A program made the translations under genes and the position numbers. Positions 43,408-52,059 of a stretch of 64,000 nucleotides of DNA are shown here, piece after piece. The stretch is taken from the NCBI GenBank assembly GCA_949299545.1, contig CASGAM010000017.1, forward strand, positions 1 to 64,000. Reading direction: 5' to 3'. Position 1 is the stretch's first letter. Every line of letters starts with the position of its first letter. This DNA comes from an uncultured Prevotellaceae bacterium. GTDB lineage: Bacteria; Bacteroidota; Bacteroidia; Bacteroidales; Bacteroidaceae. Below the pieces are notes generated by a model. The model saw only the letters and a list, made by a program, of their open reading frames with translations, ran no database searches and was not told the DNA's origin.

Positions 43408-45735
43408 ATGAAAACACTGTACCGCAACTTTCGCAGCATCTTCCGCCGCTTCCCGGCTTCCATCGTCATGAACGTGGTCGGGCTGACGCTGGCACTGGCC
43501 GCTTTCATCATCATCATGATGGAGACCCGTTATGAACAGACCTACAACAGCAGCCTGAAAAACATCGACCGGATTTTCTTTCTCAACGAGCAGATAAAAG
43601 GAAGTCTGCCATCTTCTGTTTTCACCCGTCCGAATATAGAATACATAAAAAACCTTTCACCCGACATCGTCCACAGCGTATATTATGAGCCGGCTTGGTG
43701 GCTGGCAGCCACAACCCCCGATAATGAAGTTCACATTGAAACGTTGTCATCCGGAGTGGAGCCCGGTTTTTTTTCCATGTTCGGTTTCGACTGGATTGAC
43801 TGCGACACGACGACTTTCGACGACTTCCTTTACATATACATCCCCGAAAGCATGGCGCTTAAATATTTCAACAGAACCGACCTGGTGGGAACCTTCCTGA
43901 AGTTAGACCATAACGACTATGGCTGGACCATCGGCGGTGTTTACCGTGATTTTCCTGAAAACTGCTCCATAAAGAACATCGTATACAACCTCATGGGCAA
44001 TGCCTATAAGGATGAGAGGATAAATTTCTCTCTCAACGGTTTGCTGGAACTGAGACATCCGGAGGACAAAGACAAAGTGGAAAAATTATTGAATGAAGAA
44101 GCTACGCCCGAAGATTCCTTAGTCCTGACGCCCTTCTCGGAAGTGGTCTATCAGAAGGACTTGGACCTACATAACGAAACCGTAAAACTCAATCATCAAC
44201 AACGCTATGTCTACTCGGCCATCGCGCTGCTCATCATCCTGATTGCTGCCATCAACTTCACCAACTTCTATACGGCGCTCGCACCGCTGCGCATCAGAAG
44301 CCTCAACACACAACGCGTGCTGGGTGCCAAACGCCGACAGCTCATAAGGACGCTGATGACCGAAAGCGTCGCGCTGGGACTCGTCTCTTTCCTACTGGCC
44401 TTGCTTATCGTCAAAGCGGCTGAAGACAGTCTCGTCAACGATTTGCTGAAAGTGGACATTTCCATCACGGCCTTCCCCGGCATTATCATCGCAACGGCAG
44501 CCATAACCATTCTCATCACGCTGGTGGCCAGCCTCTTCCCCGCCCTTTATTCCACCTCTTTCGCCCCGGCCATCGTCCTCAAAGGCAACTTCGGACTGTC
44601 GCCGCGCGGAAAACGGCTGCGCAACCTGCTCATGGGCGCACAGCTCACAGTTGCCATCGAACTGCTTATCGGCGTGGGCGGCATCGTCTCACAGAACTAT
44701 TACATGCAGCATTCCGACTTAGGCTACGACCAGGACCGTATCATCACCATCAATCTCAAAGCCGCCAAAATCTATAACGACAAGGCCGATGCGTTGGCTG
44801 AAGAACTGCGCAAAGTGGCCTGCGTGGAGGATGTGGCATTCTCAAGGTTTCTGTTATCTGCACAGGAAAAAACGGATATCATGCATTGGGGGCGGTCGTC
44901 AGAGGACGGATCTTATCTGTTTTTTATATGCCTTCCGGTCTCACCCAATTATCTCAAGGTCATGGGCATAAAGCTCATCGAAGGCGAAGACTTCAATCCG
45001 AATGACAATAACGCACCCATGATTTTCAACAAAGCGGCCCACGATTATAACCCCACTTCCATCCGCATAGGAAAAACGATAGAAGGCAATCACATCGTCG
45101 GCATCTGCGAGGACTTCAAGGTCTCCTCGCTACGCGATGAAGTCACGCCCCTTTGCCTGAAAGTCATGAACGGTGCCTACGCCGACTGGTCATTCAAAGA
45201 ATTTGCCAACATCCGTGTCAAGGATGGTGTTCCGCTCGAAGAAGCCTTCGGCCCAATCAGGGAGGCCTGCACGGCATTCGCTCCGGAAAGCACGTTCGAG
45301 CTGAAAACCCAGTTCCAGCTCATGGAGAACATCTACACGAACGAGAAACACGTCCAGCAGAACATCATCATCTACTGCTTACTTGCGGTCATCATCTCGA
45401 TAAGCGGCGTGTTCAGCATGACACTCTTCGAGTGCAACTACCGGCGCAAGGAAATAGGACTGCGCAAAATCATGGGAGCCACAACGGGCAACATCATACG
45501 GATGTTCTTCAGACAATATGCAGCCATCCTGCTGCTCAGCTTCGTCGTGGCAGCACCGGTCGGATGGTACGGCATCAGCCGCTATCTGGAAGGCTTTGCC
45601 TACAAAACGCCGCAGCACTGGTGGATTTACGCGCTCGCATTCCTCGCCATCGGCACCGTCACGCTCGTCACCGTTTACACACAATGCCGGAAAACGGCAC
45701 AAGACGACCCCATCAACGCCATCAGGACGGAATGA
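43408..45735 (+). CDS. FtsX/MacB-type ABC transporter permease
   Basis: The product is 775 aa with the duplicated FtsX layout: an N-terminal helix (PASIVMNVVGLTLALAAFII), a periplasmic MacB-type domain (about 45-270), three helices (about 272-400; YVYSAIALLIILIAAINFTN), a second periplasmic domain (about 430-650) and three C-terminal helices (IIIYCLLAVIISISGVFSMT, FRQYAAILLLSFVVAAPVGW, IYALAFLAIGTVTLVTVY). The conserved RRKEIGLRKIMGAT motif precedes the last helices. It belongs to the large class of Bacteroidetes permeases with unassigned substrates; the ATPase follows. Confidence 0.93.
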   Translation: MKTLYRNFRSIFRRFPASIVMNVVGLTLALAAFIIIMMETRYEQTYNSSLKNIDRIFFLNEQIKGSLPSSVFTRPNIEYIKNLSPDIVHSVYYEPAWWLAATTPDNEVHIETLSSGVEPGFFSMFGFDWIDCDTTTFDDFLYIYIPESMALKYFNRTDLVGTFLKLDHNDYGWTIGGVYRDFPENCSIKNIVYNLMGNAYKDERINFSLNGLLELRHPEDKDKVEKLLNEEATPEDSLVLTPFSEVVYQKDLDLHNETVKLNHQQRYVYSAIALLIILIAAINFTNFYTALAPLRIRSLNTQRVLGAKRRQLIRTLMTESVALGLVSFLLALLIVKAAEDSLVNDLLKVDISITAFPGIIIATAAITILITLVASLFPALYSTSFAPAIVLKGNFGLSPRGKRLRNLLMGAQLTVAIELLIGVGGIVSQNYYMQHSDLGYDQDRIITINLKAAKIYNDKADALAEELRKVACVEDVAFSRFLLSAQEKTDIMHWGRSSEDGSYLFFICLPVSPNYLKVMGIKLIEGEDFNPNDNNAPMIFNKAAHDYNPTSIRIGKTIEGNHIVGICEDFKVSSLRDEVTPLCLKVMNGAYADWSFKEFANIRVKDGVPLEEAFGPIREACTAFAPESTFELKTQFQLMENIYTNEKHVQQNIIIYCLLAVIISISGVFSMTLFECNYRRKEIGLRKIMGATTGNIIRMFFRQYAAILLLSFVVAAPVGWYGISRYLEGFAYKTPQHWWIYALAFLAIGTVTLVTVYTQCRKTAQDDPINAIRTE

Positions 45736-45795
45736 CGCTCCGCCGGCCATCATCATCAATCAGCAAAGACTATTATAAACTCAAAAAACAAACAA

Positions 45796-46470
45796 ATGAT
45801 ACAACTTGAAAATTTAGGAAAAACTTTCCGCACGGAAGAAGTGGAAACCATCGCATTGCAGGATATCTGCCTGCACGTAAACAAAGGAGAATTTGTAGCC
45901 ATCATGGGACCGTCGGGTTGCGGAAAATCCACCCTGCTCAACATCATCGGGCTGCTTGACAACCCGTCCGAAGGACATTACCTGCTCAACGGGAAAGAAG
46001 TAAGCACCTTGCATGAAAACGAACGGACCGACCTGCGAAAAGGCGTCATCGGCTTCGTGTTCCAAAGTTTTAACCTCATTGACGAACTGACCGTCAGCGA
46101 GAATGTCGAACTGCCGCTCACTTACATGAACGTTCCCAAAAAAGAGCGCAAGCAAAGGGTTGAGGCCATGCTCGAACGGATGAAAATGAGCCATCGGGCC
46201 AACCACTTCCCCCAACAGCTCTCCGGCGGACAGCAACAACGTGTGGCCATTGCGCGAGCCGTCATCACCCGTCCGCAACTGATTCTGGCGGACGAACCAA
46301 CCGGTAACCTCGATTCAAAAAACGGCAGCGAGGTCATGAACCTGCTCACCGAACTGCACCGTGAAGGCACCACCATCGTCATGGTGACCCACAGCGAACA
46401 CGACGCCGGCTTCGCAGGACGTGTCGTCAAGCTCTTTGACGGAAAAATCATTGCCGACATAACGGACTAA
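45796..46470 (+). CDS. ABC transporter ATP-binding protein (MacB/LolD type)
   Basis: The product is 224 aa. Walker A is GPSGCGKST (about residues 36-44), the signature LSGGQQQR (about 140), Walker B LILADEP and the H-loop VMVTHSEH. It powers the FtsX-type permease encoded just upstream. Promoter control is by the sigma-54 site upstream of the TolC gene. A rearranged fragment of its 5' end is repeated in the remnant 13 bases downstream. Confidence 0.95.
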   Translation: MIQLENLGKTFRTEEVETIALQDICLHVNKGEFVAIMGPSGCGKSTLLNIIGLLDNPSEGHYLLNGKEVSTLHENERTDLRKGVIGFVFQSFNLIDELTVSENVELPLTYMNVPKKERKQRVEAMLERMKMSHRANHFPQQLSGGQQQRVAIARAVITRPQLILADEPTGNLDSKNGSEVMNLLTELHREGTTIVMVTHSEHDAGFAGRVVKLFDGKIIADITD

Positions 46471-46482
46471 CACCCTAAACGA

Positions 46483-46620
46483 ATGAAAACACTGTACCGA
46501 CAGTACGTTAACGTCCAAAAGGAACAAAACCATCGCATGGCAGGATATAAACCTGCATGCAGACGGAGGAAAATCCTCAGCTGCCATGAAATTCTTTATA
46601 ACAAGGTTATTTTTATATAA
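46483..46620 (+). pseudogene. Chimeric remnant of permease and ATPase 5' ends
   Basis: The first 17 bases (ATGAAAACACTGTACCG, 46483-46499) are identical to the start of the permease at 43408. Positions 46526-46574 align with 45844-45892 of the ATPase gene, 39 of 49 bases identical by hand count. The frame stops after 46 codons with no sense to the translation. It is best read as the decayed end of a second copy of this operon. Confidence 0.65.
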
Positions 46621-46638
46621 AACAAAGCTTGTTATAAA
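46595..46638. repeat. 11-bp inverted repeat downstream of the efflux operon
   Basis: TTTATAACAAG (46595-46605) and CTTGTTATAAA (46628-46638) are perfect inverted copies. It could act as a terminator, but there is no T-run. Confidence 0.4.
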
Positions 46639-46848
46639 TATAAAAAACTTTCTTTTATATAAATAAAGGCTTAATATAAAGTTTTATAACGGCAGAACTT
46701 ATATTTGGTAACTAAGAAACAAAAAAAGGCTTTAAAGACAATTATGAAACAAACCATTTCAACGGCCATTCTCATGTTGGCCTGCACCTTATTCCGGGAA
46801 GGCAATCGGGAGATAAGAACAAAGCATAAATTCACATTTTTTTCTTTG
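46639..46848. other. AT-rich intergenic stretch with a short open frame
   Basis: The stretch is very AT-rich. A 36-codon frame (46744-46854) begins MKQTISTAILMLACTLFREG, which resembles a signal peptide with a lipobox and then runs into nonsense; it may be the stub of a lost lipoprotein gene. No promoter other than the one at 46849 is seen. Confidence 0.4.
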
Positions 46849-46881
46849 TTTTGATTTTTAAACAGAAAAGATTTATATTTG
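46849..46881 (+). promoter_or_regulatory. Promoter of the short peptide / LRR lipoprotein pair
   Basis: TTTTG at 46849-46853 and TATATTTG at 46874-46881 are 20 bases apart, 34 bases before the ATG at 46916. Confidence 0.7.
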
Positions 46882-46915
46882 CCCTTGATGTCTAATTTTT
46901 TTAATAACACTGAGT

Positions 46916-47089
46916 ATGAAAACTATCAGAACCATGACTACCGGAACCGTTCGCGAAGCCTACGAGGCTCCCAAGTGCGAAATCATTGAGTTGCGGCAGG
47001 AAAGCGCGCTGTGTGGCAGCGCCGCACACGATTCTTACGAAGAAGACTATTTTGACTGGAGCGCCTCATCCTCCGTATGGGAAGTGTAA
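46916..47089 (+). CDS. Short Cys-containing peptide of a Bacteroidales family
   Basis: The product is 57 aa. It has no signal peptide. The central stretch, EAYEAPKCEIIELRQESALC, is typical of small Bacteroidales proteins of unknown function (Y-x-AP near the N-terminus, then E-x-x-x-L-C); the tail is acidic and aromatic (DSYEEDYFDWSASSSVWEV). It has a promoter of its own, and the fimbrillin/LRR lipoprotein starts 18 bases after its stop, so the two are very probably co-transcribed. Function unknown. Confidence 0.72.
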   Translation: MKTIRTMTTGTVREAYEAPKCEIIELRQESALCGSAAHDSYEEDYFDWSASSSVWEV

Positions 47090-47107
47090 CTTTAAATGTA
47101 ATGCCTT

Positions 47108-48532
47108 ATGAAAACAGTACGTATTTTAACCATGGCCGTTGCGGCGCTCATGTGGGCCGCCTGCGGCAACGAAGAGTTTTTGGAGCATCATGAGGAGAAT
47201 GTGGCCGGAAAGCCCGTGCCCATGACCTTTACGGCCGACGGACCGCAGACACGCACACAGCTGGCGACCAGTAACAAAGTATATTGGACGGAGTACGACG
47301 AGATAGCCCTGTGGGACGGAAGCGGAGAATATCAGAAGTTCATGGTCGATGCCGCATCCATCGACGGCAGCAAGGCCACCTTCTCGGGCTTTGCCACCCC
47401 GGGAGCCGACTACACCGCCTTCTACCCTCTGATAGCCGTAGATAGAATGGACGACTCAAATATCTACTTCAACCTGCCCGCCGAGCAGACCGCCGTGGCC
47501 GGCACCTTTGCCAACCAGCTGGCGCCCTCGCTGGCCCGGGCCACAGGCGGCAGCACCAGACTGCAGTTCGAGAACCTCTGCGCCCTGGTGAAGTTCACCG
47601 CGGGAGCCGACATGGCCGGTGAAGGCACCCTTACCCTTGTGGGAGGCAACGCCACCGAGGCGCTGGCCGGCACGCTGACCTGCAACACCGCCGACGGCAC
47701 GCTGACCGCCACCGAGGCCGCCACCCGCATCACCCTCACGGGCAACTTCGAGGCCGGACAGAACTACTACTTCGTCGTGCTTCCCGGCACGCTGGCAGAC
47801 GGCTTCAGCCTGCTCTACGATGACGGCAAGGGCAAGCTCTACCGCAAGGCCACCGGCAACTCTGTGACCCTTCAGGCAGGACGCATCCTCAACCTGGGCG
47901 AGCTGGCGCTGACAGGCTTTGATAAGGCAGTTGTCAAAGAAATATACCCTGCCGGAACCCCAAATGCCGACGGCACAGTCACGCTGAACGATGCCGATTT
48001 GTCGGCTTTGGCTGCGATGGGCACGCTGGATGTTTCGCAGAAAAGTTTGACCTCTTTAGGCGGCATCGGTTACTGCACTGGATTGACCTCATTGACTTGC
48101 TGGGGAAACAAGTTGACAGAACTGAACCTTGACGGACTGACCGAGTTGACAGAGTTATATTGCGATAACAACAAGCTTACTTCGTTGGATGTCAGCAAGC
48201 AGACCAAGCTGACCACGTTGGAATGTTACTATAACGACCTGACTGTGCTGAACCTCGGCGAGTTGTCTCAGCTTACAGACTTGCGATGCCACGTCAACCA
48301 ACTGACTTCACTGGATGTCAGTCAGCTAACGCGGCTTAATTTATTGATGTGTTATCAAAACAAACTGACTGCGCTGGACATCACCCGGCTGCCAAACCTG
48401 AAAACCCTTTATTGCGGCAATCAGAGAGACGGCCGGCAGCTGACGCTGACCCTGACGGAGGCACAGGAAGGAGTGTGGAACAGTTGGAGTTACGACTCTG
48501 ATAATACGAATGTCACCCTCGACGTGAAATAA
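47108..48532 (+). CDS. Fimbrillin-like lipoprotein with C-terminal leucine-rich repeats
   Basis: The product is 474 aa with a lipobox (WAAC, Cys19). Residues 35-275 resemble the fimbrillin/Mfa-like N-terminal domain (VPMTFTADGPQTRTQLATSN, VYWTEYDEIALWDGSGEYQK, ADYTAFYPLIAVDRM and FENLCALVKFTAGADMAGEG). Residues 315-445 are about six leucine-rich repeats with a 20-21-residue period (LTSLTCWGNKLTELNLDGLT and LTELYCDNNKLTSLDVSKQT). Such proteins are surface exposed and bind other proteins or cells. GC is markedly higher in the fimbrillin part. A terminator follows. Confidence 0.87.
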   Translation: MKTVRILTMAVAALMWAACGNEEFLEHHEENVAGKPVPMTFTADGPQTRTQLATSNKVYWTEYDEIALWDGSGEYQKFMVDAASIDGSKATFSGFATPGADYTAFYPLIAVDRMDDSNIYFNLPAEQTAVAGTFANQLAPSLARATGGSTRLQFENLCALVKFTAGADMAGEGTLTLVGGNATEALAGTLTCNTADGTLTATEAATRITLTGNFEAGQNYYFVVLPGTLADGFSLLYDDGKGKLYRKATGNSVTLQAGRILNLGELALTGFDKAVVKEIYPAGTPNADGTVTLNDADLSALAAMGTLDVSQKSLTSLGGIGYCTGLTSLTCWGNKLTELNLDGLTELTELYCDNNKLTSLDVSKQTKLTTLECYYNDLTVLNLGELSQLTDLRCHVNQLTSLDVSQLTRLNLLMCYQNKLTALDITRLPNLKTLYCGNQRDGRQLTLTLTEAQEGVWNSWSYDSDNTNVTLDVK

Positions 48533-48613
48533 CTGCCCGCTCCCTCTTCTCCGATAGCCCCACAGACGTTAAGGAGCGTAGGAGGTGCGTGTGCAGAATG
48601 AATTGTAAAACCG

Positions 48614-48656
48614 AAAAAGGTCGGATCATTGCGTGCGTCATGATACGACCTTTTTT
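48614..48656 (+). terminator. Intrinsic terminator of the LRR lipoprotein
   Basis: AAAAAGGTCG-ATCAT pairs with ATGAT-CGACCTTTTT, each arm with one mismatch, and TTTTTT follows. Confidence 0.8.
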
Positions 48657-48959
48657 CTTGTGCGCTTTTCCGGGTGCCCTTAGGAAAGCAAATCATCAGT
48701 TCCGGTTTTCAGAAAATAGAGGCTGAGCCGTTTTTCATGATTTCAGAACGCCATTCCCGGCTCAGGCTGCGGAGCATGCGGACTCACTCCAACTCAATGG
48801 TTTTCAGTGTGGCACCGTCGCAATCCATGATGGCCGGCTGACGCCGGCCATCTGCTTTCTTGAGCAGGGCTGTTATGTCTTCCTTTGTTTCATAGCCCTA
48901 TAAGCAGCCATTTCATCAAAACAAACGGACAAAAGCCGCCGTATTCCAGGAAAATATGC
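48657..48959. other. Intergenic stretch with a possible gene remnant
   Basis: On the minus strand 48897-48784 is an open stretch of 38 codons ending in TGA (GYETKEDITALLKKADGRRQ onward), preceded at once by a stop. It reads like the C-terminus of a real protein and may be a decayed gene end. Otherwise nothing is seen. Confidence 0.4.
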
Positions 48960-48967
48960 TATCTTTG
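48960..48967 (+). promoter_or_regulatory. -7 element of the FKBP gene
   Basis: TATCTTTG matches TAnnTTTG, 40 bases before the ATG at 49007. The -33 element is not clear. Confidence 0.55.
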
Positions 48968-49006
48968 CACCGCAAAAACGTAACTTATAATCAAATAACA
49001 TATTTT

Positions 49007-49609
49007 ATGGATACGACACCAAACAAGTACATCACCGTAGCTTATGAGCTGTACACCGATTACGACGGCCAAAGAGAGTTAGTGGAAAAAGCCCCGGCAG
49101 AACATCCGTTCCAGTTCATCTCAGACATGGGGACGACATTGGACGCTTTCGAGGCGCAAATCAAACCGCTGCAAAAAGGCGACAAGTTCAATTTCACGCT
49201 ATCGGTAGAAGAGGCTTACGGGGAATACGAACAGGAACGTGTGCTGGAACTGAGCAAAGACATGTTCAAAATCAACGGCCACTTTGACAAAGAGCATATC
49301 TACCCCGGCAGCATAGTTCCATTGATGAATGCCGAAGGCGCCCGCTTCAACGGCACGATTGTCGACGTACAGGAGAACACCGTGACCGTAGACCTCAACC
49401 ACCCGTTAGCCGGCAAGGCGCTGAACTTCATCGGCGAAGTGACGGAAAGCCGCGAAGCGACCAAAGACGAGATACAGGGCATGCTGAACATGCTCAGCGG
49501 TGAAGGCGGATGCGGATGCGGCAGCTGTGGCGGATGCGGATGCGACGACGATGACGACTGTTGCGGCGGTCACCACGAGGGCGGATGCGGATGCGGCCAC
49601 TGCCATTGA
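49007..49609 (+). CDS. SlyD-like FKBP peptidyl-prolyl isomerase with Cys/His metal tail
   Basis: The product is 200 aa from the ATG at 49007 (MDTTPNKYITVAYELYTD). The FKBP/IF domain pattern of SlyD is clear: FQFISDMGTTLDAFEAQIKP, FTLSVEEAYGEYEQERVLEL, IVPLMNAEGARFNGTIVDV and VDLNHPLAGKALNFIGEV. Residues 167-200 form a tail of 34 residues with ten Cys and four His, spaced by Gly and Asp (GGCGCGSCGGCGCDDDDDCC onward). SlyD proteins bind Ni and other metals through such tails; here the tail is unusually rich in Cys. Nickel or zinc delivery is possible but not shown. Confidence 0.92.
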   Translation: MDTTPNKYITVAYELYTDYDGQRELVEKAPAEHPFQFISDMGTTLDAFEAQIKPLQKGDKFNFTLSVEEAYGEYEQERVLELSKDMFKINGHFDKEHIYPGSIVPLMNAEGARFNGTIVDVQENTVTVDLNHPLAGKALNFIGEVTESREATKDEIQGMLNMLSGEGGCGCGSCGGCGCDDDDDCCGGHHEGGCGCGHCH

Positions 49610-49647
49610 TGCGCAACCGGAAATAAACTTTTTAACGCTTTAATTCC

Positions 49648-50724
49648 ATGAGTAATACATTCGGCCACATTTTCCGCCTGACAACCTTCGGCGAAAGCCA
49701 CGGCCCGGGTGTCGGCGGCGTGATAGACGGTTTTCCGGCCGGCATCGACATTGATATGGACTTCGTCCAAGCGGAACTGAACCGCCGGCGTCCCGGCCAA
49801 AGCAGCATCACAACACCGCGCAAGGAAGCCGACGAAGTGGAATTCCTTTCGGGCATCTTTGAGGGCCGGTCGACGGGCTGCCCCATCGGTTTTCTGGTAC
49901 GAAACACCAACCAGCATTCCAACGACTACGACAATATCCGCAACCTGTTCCGGCCATCGCACGCCGACTTCACTTACACCCGGAAATATGGCCTGCGCGA
50001 CCATCGCGGCGGCGGGCGCTCATCGGCACGCGAAACCATCGCACGTTGCGTGGGGGGAGCATTGGCCAAAATAGCGCTCCGCCAATTGGGCATCGAAGTC
50101 TATGCCTATACCTCGCAGGTGGGCGCCATTGCGCTTGACCGCGACTACACGGCCTACGACCCGGCGCAGATTGAAAGCAACCCCGTGCGTTGCCCCGACC
50201 TCGAAAAAGCCGCTGAGATGCAAGCACTCATCGAAGAAGTGAAAGCGGTTGGCGACACCATCGGCGGCATCATTACCGGCGTCGTCAAGGGTTGCCCGGT
50301 GGGATTGGGCGAACCGGCCTTTGACAAGCTGCACGCTTCATTGGGACAAGCCATGCTGAGCATCAATGCCGTGAAAGGATTTGAATACGGACAAGGGTTT
50401 GCCGGCGTCAGCCAACGCGGCAGCGAACAGAACGACGTATTTGTTGCGCACGACGGCCGCATCTCCACACGTACCAACCGGAGCGGTGGCATACAAGGGG
50501 GCATCAGCAACGGACAGGACATTTACTTCAGAGTCGCGTTCAAACCCGTGGCTACCATCCTGATGGAACAAAAAACCGTCACCCTCGATGGCACTCCCAC
50601 AACGCTCAAAGCGCGCGGACGCCACGATGCCTGCGTATTGCCACGAGCCGTACCGGTCGTGGAAGCCATGGCGGCCATGACCATACTCGACCACTACCTG
50701 ATGAACAAAACGGTGCATCTATGA
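49648..50724 (+). CDS. aroC: Chorismate synthase
   Basis: The product is 358 aa. It converts EPSP to chorismate using reduced FMN, the last common step of aromatic amino-acid synthesis. Motifs: [20 protein letters not shown] at the start, [20 protein letters not shown], the [20 protein letters not shown] stretch and [17 protein letters not shown] at the end. It starts 38 bases after the FKBP gene and may be co-transcribed. Confidence 0.97.
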   Translation: MSNTFGHIFRLTTFGESHGPGVGGVIDGFPAGIDIDMDFVQAELNRRRPGQSSITTPRKEADEVEFLSGIFEGRSTGCPIGFLVRNTNQHSNDYDNIRNLFRPSHADFTYTRKYGLRDHRGGGRSSARETIARCVGGALAKIALRQLGIEVYAYTSQVGAIALDRDYTAYDPAQIESNPVRCPDLEKAAEMQALIEEVKAVGDTIGGIITGVVKGCPVGLGEPAFDKLHASLGQAMLSINAVKGFEYGQGFAGVSQRGSEQNDVFVAHDGRISTRTNRSGGIQGGISNGQDIYFRVAFKPVATILMEQKTVTLDGTPTTLKARGRHDACVLPRAVPVVEAMAAMTILDHYLMNKTVHL

Positions 50725-50840
50725 TGCAACGATGCTGTCAAAGAAGAACAACAGTTTCCGTTTCAGCAAACAATATTCTGAATTGGTAGGCAAAATATGC
50801 CATTCTGTAGATTTAAGTTTTATGGTATAATAATGAATAT

Positions 50841-50975
50841 TACCTTTGCAATACAGAAATGACAATTTTTCATGCCAAATTAAAGTTGTGAAACTTAAAA
50901 TGCTTAGTTAAAGTCTAGTTTAGTTTTGTTTATAATGCTCCGCCAATAGCGATTGGACGGAGCATTATATTTTTC
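50841..50975 (+). ncRNA. Possible small RNA between aroC and the S4 gene
   Basis: A promoter-like TACCTTTG (50841-50848) has no gene behind it. About 85 bases further lies a strong terminator (50931-50975), so a transcript of about 115-120 nt is possible. A small hairpin AAGTT-GTGA-AACTT lies inside. A -33 match is poor, and the -7 box could be chance in AT-rich DNA. Confidence 0.3.
50931..50975. terminator. Bidirectional terminator between aroC and the S4 gene
   Basis: ATAATGCTCCG (50932-50942) and CGGAGCATTAT (50958-50968) pair perfectly, with an inner CCAAT/ATTGG. TTTTT follows on the plus strand, and A-rich DNA precedes. Confidence 0.85.
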
Positions 50976-51029
50976 AGCTATGACATTCTTACAAAAGACA
51001 TCGGAAAGACATCTTTGACATAACCTTTC

Positions 51030-51470
51030 TCAGTCGTCTCCGGCGTCTTCCCCGCCGTCGTCCATGTCAAAATCGAAAAGCAAATCGTCGAGATACTCCT
51101 GGGTGGTAAACTCATCCAGGCTGCGGCGGTCTTTCTTGGTGGGACGTCCGGTTCCGCGCGCCCGGTTAACAAATCCGCTGATGCGGTTCATCTCCAGCAG
51201 TTCGTACTGTTCCGGTGGCGTAACGTTTTCCAGAATCTCCGGAATCAGCTTCGCCCCCACCCGTTTCTCAATACATTGCTTGACTTTGAACGAATAGGTA
51301 ATGGGCGGTTTCCTTACACTGACAACATCACCTTCCTTAACCGTGCGTGAAGGTTTCATCTGCGCGCCGTTCATGCTGACTTGTCCTTTCTTGCACGCGG
51401 CTGCAGCCATGGAACGCGTTTTGAATATGCGGGCTGCCCAGAGCCATTTGTCAATTCTGGCTTCGCTCAT
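51030..51470 (-). CDS. S4-domain RNA-binding protein, HslR/Hsp15-like
   Basis: The product is 146 aa. The S4 RNA-binding domain covers residues 1-60 (ARIDKWLWAARIFKTRSMAA and GQVSMNGAQMKPSRTVKEGD). Hsp15 recycles stalled 50S subunits carrying nascent peptide; here the C-terminus is different, acidic and low complexity (LDDLLFDFDMDDGGEDAGDD). It lies 11 bases downstream of pth, a peptidyl-tRNA recycling enzyme, which fits a role in ribosome rescue. Confidence 0.88.
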   Translation of the reverse strand: MSEARIDKWLWAARIFKTRSMAAAACKKGQVSMNGAQMKPSRTVKEGDVVSVRKPPITYSFKVKQCIEKRVGAKLIPEILENVTPPEQYELLEMNRISGFVNRARGTGRPTKKDRRSLDEFTTQEYLDDLLFDFDMDDGGEDAGDD

Positions 51471-51481
51471 GATAAGGAATT

Positions 51482-52045
51482 TTACTTCTTGTTAAACTGG
51501 TTCATGGTGATCTGGATACCGGCCAGGCAGAAACTTTTTATCATTTCCATAGCCATTGCGACCCGTTCGTCCATGGTCTTGAGATTCTCTTCCGTAAATT
51601 GGCCGAGGACATAATCAACCTGTCCGCCTCTCGGGAAATCCGAACCGATGCCAAAGCGCAAGCGGGCATAGTTCTGCGTACCCAATACCGAAGCAATATT
51701 TTTCAAGCCGTTATGTCCGGCATCACTCCCGCCGGGCTTCATGCGGAGCGCCCCAAAAGGCAATGCCAGGTCGTCCACCACGATGAGAAGCCTTTCCACC
51801 GGAATGTTCTCCTTGTTCATCCAGTACCTCACGGCATTACCGCTGAGGTTCATGTATGTGGAAGGCTTCAGCAGGACCAGCTGCTGCCCCTTAATGGAAA
51901 GCGTTGTGACGGCGCCGTAACGTTTGTCCTCAAAAACAAGATTGGACGCCTTTGCCAAGGCGTCCAACACTCTGAATCCTATGTTGTGGCGGGTTCCTTC
52001 GTACTCACTTCCGATATTACCCAAACCTACAATCAAATACTTCAT
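51482..52045 (-). CDS. pth: Peptidyl-tRNA hydrolase
   Basis: The product is 187 aa and releases peptide from peptidyl-tRNA that dropped off ribosomes. It starts [20 protein letters not shown] with the catalytic His in TRHNIGF, followed by [28 protein letters not shown] and the [13 protein letters not shown] stretch. It starts 14 bases after rplY. Confidence 0.96.
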   Translation of the reverse strand: MKYLIVGLGNIGSEYEGTRHNIGFRVLDALAKASNLVFEDKRYGAVTTLSIKGQQLVLLKPSTYMNLSGNAVRYWMNKENIPVERLLIVVDDLALPFGALRMKPGGSDAGHNGLKNIASVLGTQNYARLRFGIGSDFPRGGQVDYVLGQFTEENLKTMDERVAMAMEMIKSFCLAGIQITMNQFNKK

Positions 52046-52059
52046 CTAAATTGACTGAT

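Noticed and set aside
45153-45809. Open frame of 218 codons over the permease 3' end
   Set aside because: It is a shadow of the permease in another frame, with Arg/His-rich composition and no recognisable domain.
48784-48897. Separate small gene on the minus strand before the FKBP gene
   Set aside because: There is no start codon with a ribosome-binding site and a stop lies directly upstream; kept only as a possible remnant.
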